Of a stretch of 7,402 bases of DNA, positions 6,136-7,402 are shown piece by piece (within the stretch, counting starts at the first letter, position 1; each line of letters starts with the position of its first letter). The stretch lies in the NCBI GenBank assembly GCA_021812505.1, contig JAKANG010000056.1, positions 1 through 7,402 on the forward strand. The letters are read 5' to 3'. Source of the stretch: Pseudomonadota bacterium (lineage in GTDB: Bacteria > Pseudomonadota > Alphaproteobacteria > Rhizobiales > Beijerinckiaceae). Below the pieces are notes generated by a model. That model made no database searches, was not told the origin of the DNA, and saw only the letters and a program-made list of their open reading frames with translations. The position numbers and the translations under genes are program-made.

Positions 6136-7245
6136 TTATTGGGCCGCGGTCAGGAAATCCGGCTTGTCGTTCGAAAAATCGATGCGGTCGATGCGCTCAC
6201 CGGTCCGAGCGATCTTTTCCGATGAGGTCAGGATTGCGGCGACGTCCTCCTGCGATTGGCGGAAATGGCTGTCGAGCTTCAAGACCCGCTGGCGCAGGCG
6301 CGCCACGTCCTCGACGAGGCGGCGCGTCTCGGCCTGAATGACATGGGCCTGGTCGCGCACGAGGGCGTCGCGGACCAAGGCCTGCAGAACCTGGATCGCC
6401 ATGAGCAGCAGCGAGGGCGAGACGATCAGCACCCGGGCGCGATGGGCCTTCTGGATGACGTCGTCGAAATGCTCGTGCAATTCGGCGAACAGGGACTCCG
6501 AGGGGACGAAGAGGATCGCCACGTCCTGGGTCTCGCCGGGCAGGAGATAACGCTCGGACACGTCCTTGACATGTTTGCCGAGATCGGCGCGCACGCGCGC
6601 CTGCGCGGCCTTTTTCGCCCCCTCGTCGCCTGCTTCCTTCAAGGCGGTGAAGGCCTCGAGCGGAAATTTGGCGTCGATGGCCAGGATCTTGTCGTCGCCG
6701 GGCAGTTTCAGGGCGCAATCGGGCCGCGCGCCGGTCGAGAGCGTCTTTTGGAAGGCGTAGGCGTTCGCCGGCAAGGCGTCGCGGATGATCGCCTCCATCC
6801 GTCCCTGGCCGAAAGCGCCCCGCGCCTGCTTGTTGGCGAGAACGTCCTTGAGGCCGACCACTTCCTCGGTCAGGCCGGCCAGCCGCGCCTGGGCGGCGTC
6901 GATCAGGGCGAGCCTTTCATTGAGCGCGCTCAGATTGACCAGGGTGGCGCGCGCCGAAGTCTCCAGCCGTTCATTGACCCGATGGGCCGAGGAATCGAGC
7001 TTTTCCGCGACGGTGCGGGCGAAATCGGCCTGGCGGCCGCCGAGGATTTCGGCGAGCGTTTGCAGCCGCCCCGCCATTTCCGCATGAGCGCGCGAAAGCG
7101 CCGCCATCTGCGCCTCCTCTTGCGCCCGCCGCCCGCCGCGCGCGAAAAAGGCGAGCGCGAACAGGGCCAGCAGGACGAGCGCCCCCGCCAGCTCATAGGC
7201 AGTGACCGGAAAATCGAGGATTTCGAACAGAATGCGGTCGGTCAT
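6136..7245 (-). CDS. rmuC: DNA recombination protein RmuC
   Basis: RmuC family proteins are membrane-anchored and carry a PD-(D/E)XK nuclease-like fold. In E. coli the gene affects DNA inversion at short repeats, but the biochemical activity is poorly known. From ATG 7245 the protein has 369 residues: a single N-terminal membrane segment (about 19-35), then basic residues ARGGRRA, an Ala/Glu/Arg-rich helical, probably coiled-coil stretch (about 41-135), and the RmuC core from KQARGAFGQGRMEAII (139-154). The nuclease-like signature is RPDCALKLPGDD (174-185) followed by AIDAKFPLEAF (189-199), with Asp176, Asp191 and Lys193 as likely metal-site residues. Later conserved pieces are ILFVPSESLFAEL (244-256) and VSPSLLLMAIQ (275-285). 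I prefer ATG 7245 because its product starts close to the membrane helix. A TTG at 7275 would add ten residues but lies inside the putative LexA box. Neither start has a clear Shine-Dalgarno. The gene is convergent with recR and divergent from def. Confidence 0.95.
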   Translation of the reverse strand: MTDRILFEILDFPVTAYELAGALVLLALFALAFFARGGRRAQEEAQMAALSRAHAEMAGRLQTLAEILGGRQADFARTVAEKLDSSAHRVNERLETSARATLVNLSALNERLALIDAAQARLAGLTEEVVGLKDVLANKQARGAFGQGRMEAIIRDALPANAYAFQKTLSTGARPDCALKLPGDDKILAIDAKFPLEAFTALKEAGDEGAKKAAQARVRADLGKHVKDVSERYLLPGETQDVAILFVPSESLFAELHEHFDDVIQKAHRARVLIVSPSLLLMAIQVLQALVRDALVRDQAHVIQAETRRLVEDVARLRQRVLKLDSHFRQSQEDVAAILTSSEKIARTGERIDRIDFSNDKPDFLTAAQ

Positions 7246-7269
7246 GGGGCGATCGAAGCAGGAATCAAT

Positions 7270-7284
7270 GAACAAAAATAGAAC
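7270..7284 (-). promoter_or_regulatory. Putative LexA (SOS) box, alphaproteobacterial type, upstream of rmuC
   Basis: The plus strand reads GAACAAAAATAGAAC, which on the rmuC strand is GTTC-TATTTTT-GTTC. This is a perfect match to the direct-repeat consensus GTTC-N7-GTTC known for LexA of Alphaproteobacteria, including the AT-rich spacer often seen. It lies 25 bases upstream of ATG 7245 and fully covers the candidate -10 hexamer (7277-7282), which is a repressing position. Confidence 0.7.
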
Positions 7285-7305
7285 ATATCAGGCGATTCTT
7301 TGCAA
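7277..7305 (-). promoter_or_regulatory. Candidate rmuC promoter
   Basis: On the minus strand TTGCAA (7300-7305, within a 10-base palindrome CTTTGCAAAG at 7298-7307) and TCTATT (7277-7282) are spaced by 17 bases. Each matches four of six consensus positions. The -10 lies entirely within the putative LexA box. Transcription would begin near 7270, giving a leader of about 25 bases. Moderate to low confidence. Confidence 0.4.
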
Positions 7306-7312
7306 AGCCCAT

Positions 7313-7341
7313 TTGACGCGTCCCGCGCGCGCCCTTAGCGC
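7313..7341 (+). promoter_or_regulatory. Candidate def promoter
   Basis: TTGACG (7313-7318) is a good alphaproteobacterial -35. Seventeen bases downstream is TAGCGC (7336-7341), a weak -10. Transcription would then start near 7348, leaving a short leader of about 25 bases before ATG 7373 with GAGAG (7358-7362) as a possible ribosome-binding site. Only the -35 is persuasive. Confidence 0.3.
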
Positions 7342-7372
7342 ATTTTGACAAATCCTCGAGAGTTGATTTTTC

Positions 7373-7402
7373 ATGGCTATCCGTCCTGTGCTCTGCCTGC
7401 CC
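7373..7402 (+). CDS. def: Peptide deformylase, first ten codons only, truncated by the window end
   Basis: Only MAIRPVLCLP is visible before the window stops. This closely resembles the usual start of alphaproteobacterial peptide deformylases (M-A/S-I-R-P/E, a hydrophobic stretch, then LPDPRLR), the metalloenzyme that removes the formyl group from the N-terminal methionine of new proteins. The order recR-rmuC-def, usually continuing with fmt and truA, is known from Rhizobiales genomes and supports the call. The catalytic motifs lie outside the window. GAGAG at 7358-7362 is a possible ribosome-binding site, 10 bases before the ATG. The gene diverges from rmuC with a 127-base shared control region. 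Confidence 0.7.
   Translation, partial: MAIRPVLCLP

Noticed and set aside
6256..7281. A 341-codon plus-strand frame opposite rmuC
   Set aside because: rmuC on the minus strand carries the full RmuC motif set. The antisense frame is low-complexity Gly/Arg/Gln sequence.
7345..7350. TTGACA as the -35 of def
   Set aside because: A normally spaced -10 would fall at 7368-7373, overlapping the def ATG, and no -10-like hexamer is there.

Overview
This is a GC-rich stretch of ordinary bacterial chromosome. It most likely comes from an alphaproteobacterium of the Hyphomicrobiales (Rhizobiales). Four things point there: the gene order SRP RNA - dnaX - ybaB - recR followed by rmuC and def, a DnaX whose zinc-knuckle cysteines are replaced, a short PutA that stops right after its aldehyde dehydrogenase domain, and a LexA box of the alphaproteobacterial direct-repeat type (GTTC-N7-GTTC). 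A member of the Beijerinckiaceae/Methylocystaceae side of the order is possible, but the sequence alone does not settle the family. There is no sign of mobile elements, CRISPR, tRNA or rRNA.

Layout, left to right. (1) The 3' two thirds of putA (+), a bifunctional proline catabolic enzyme whose start lies outside the window. (2) A class I-type polyphosphate kinase 2 gene (-), convergent with putA and overlapping it by four bases through interlocked stop codons. (3) A short divergent intergenic region, then the small bacterial SRP RNA gene (+). (4) The dnaX-ybaB-recR cluster (+): clamp-loader subunit, nucleoid-associated protein and recombination mediator. (5) rmuC (-), convergent with recR across a 7-base gap. 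(6) A divergent rmuC/def control region. (7) The first ten codons of def, peptide deformylase (+), cut by the window end.

How the genes relate. DnaX, YbaB and RecR form the widespread replication/repair cluster, here preceded by the protein-targeting RNA. RmuC is a membrane-anchored nuclease-fold protein linked to limiting DNA rearrangement. The strongest new observation is a perfect GAAC-N7-GAAC element 25 bases upstream of the chosen rmuC start, lying over its candidate -10 region. It predicts that rmuC is repressed by LexA and induced by DNA damage. I found no novel multi-gene system; the window is mainly conserved housekeeping sequence with a few regulatory and sequence-level points worth checking.
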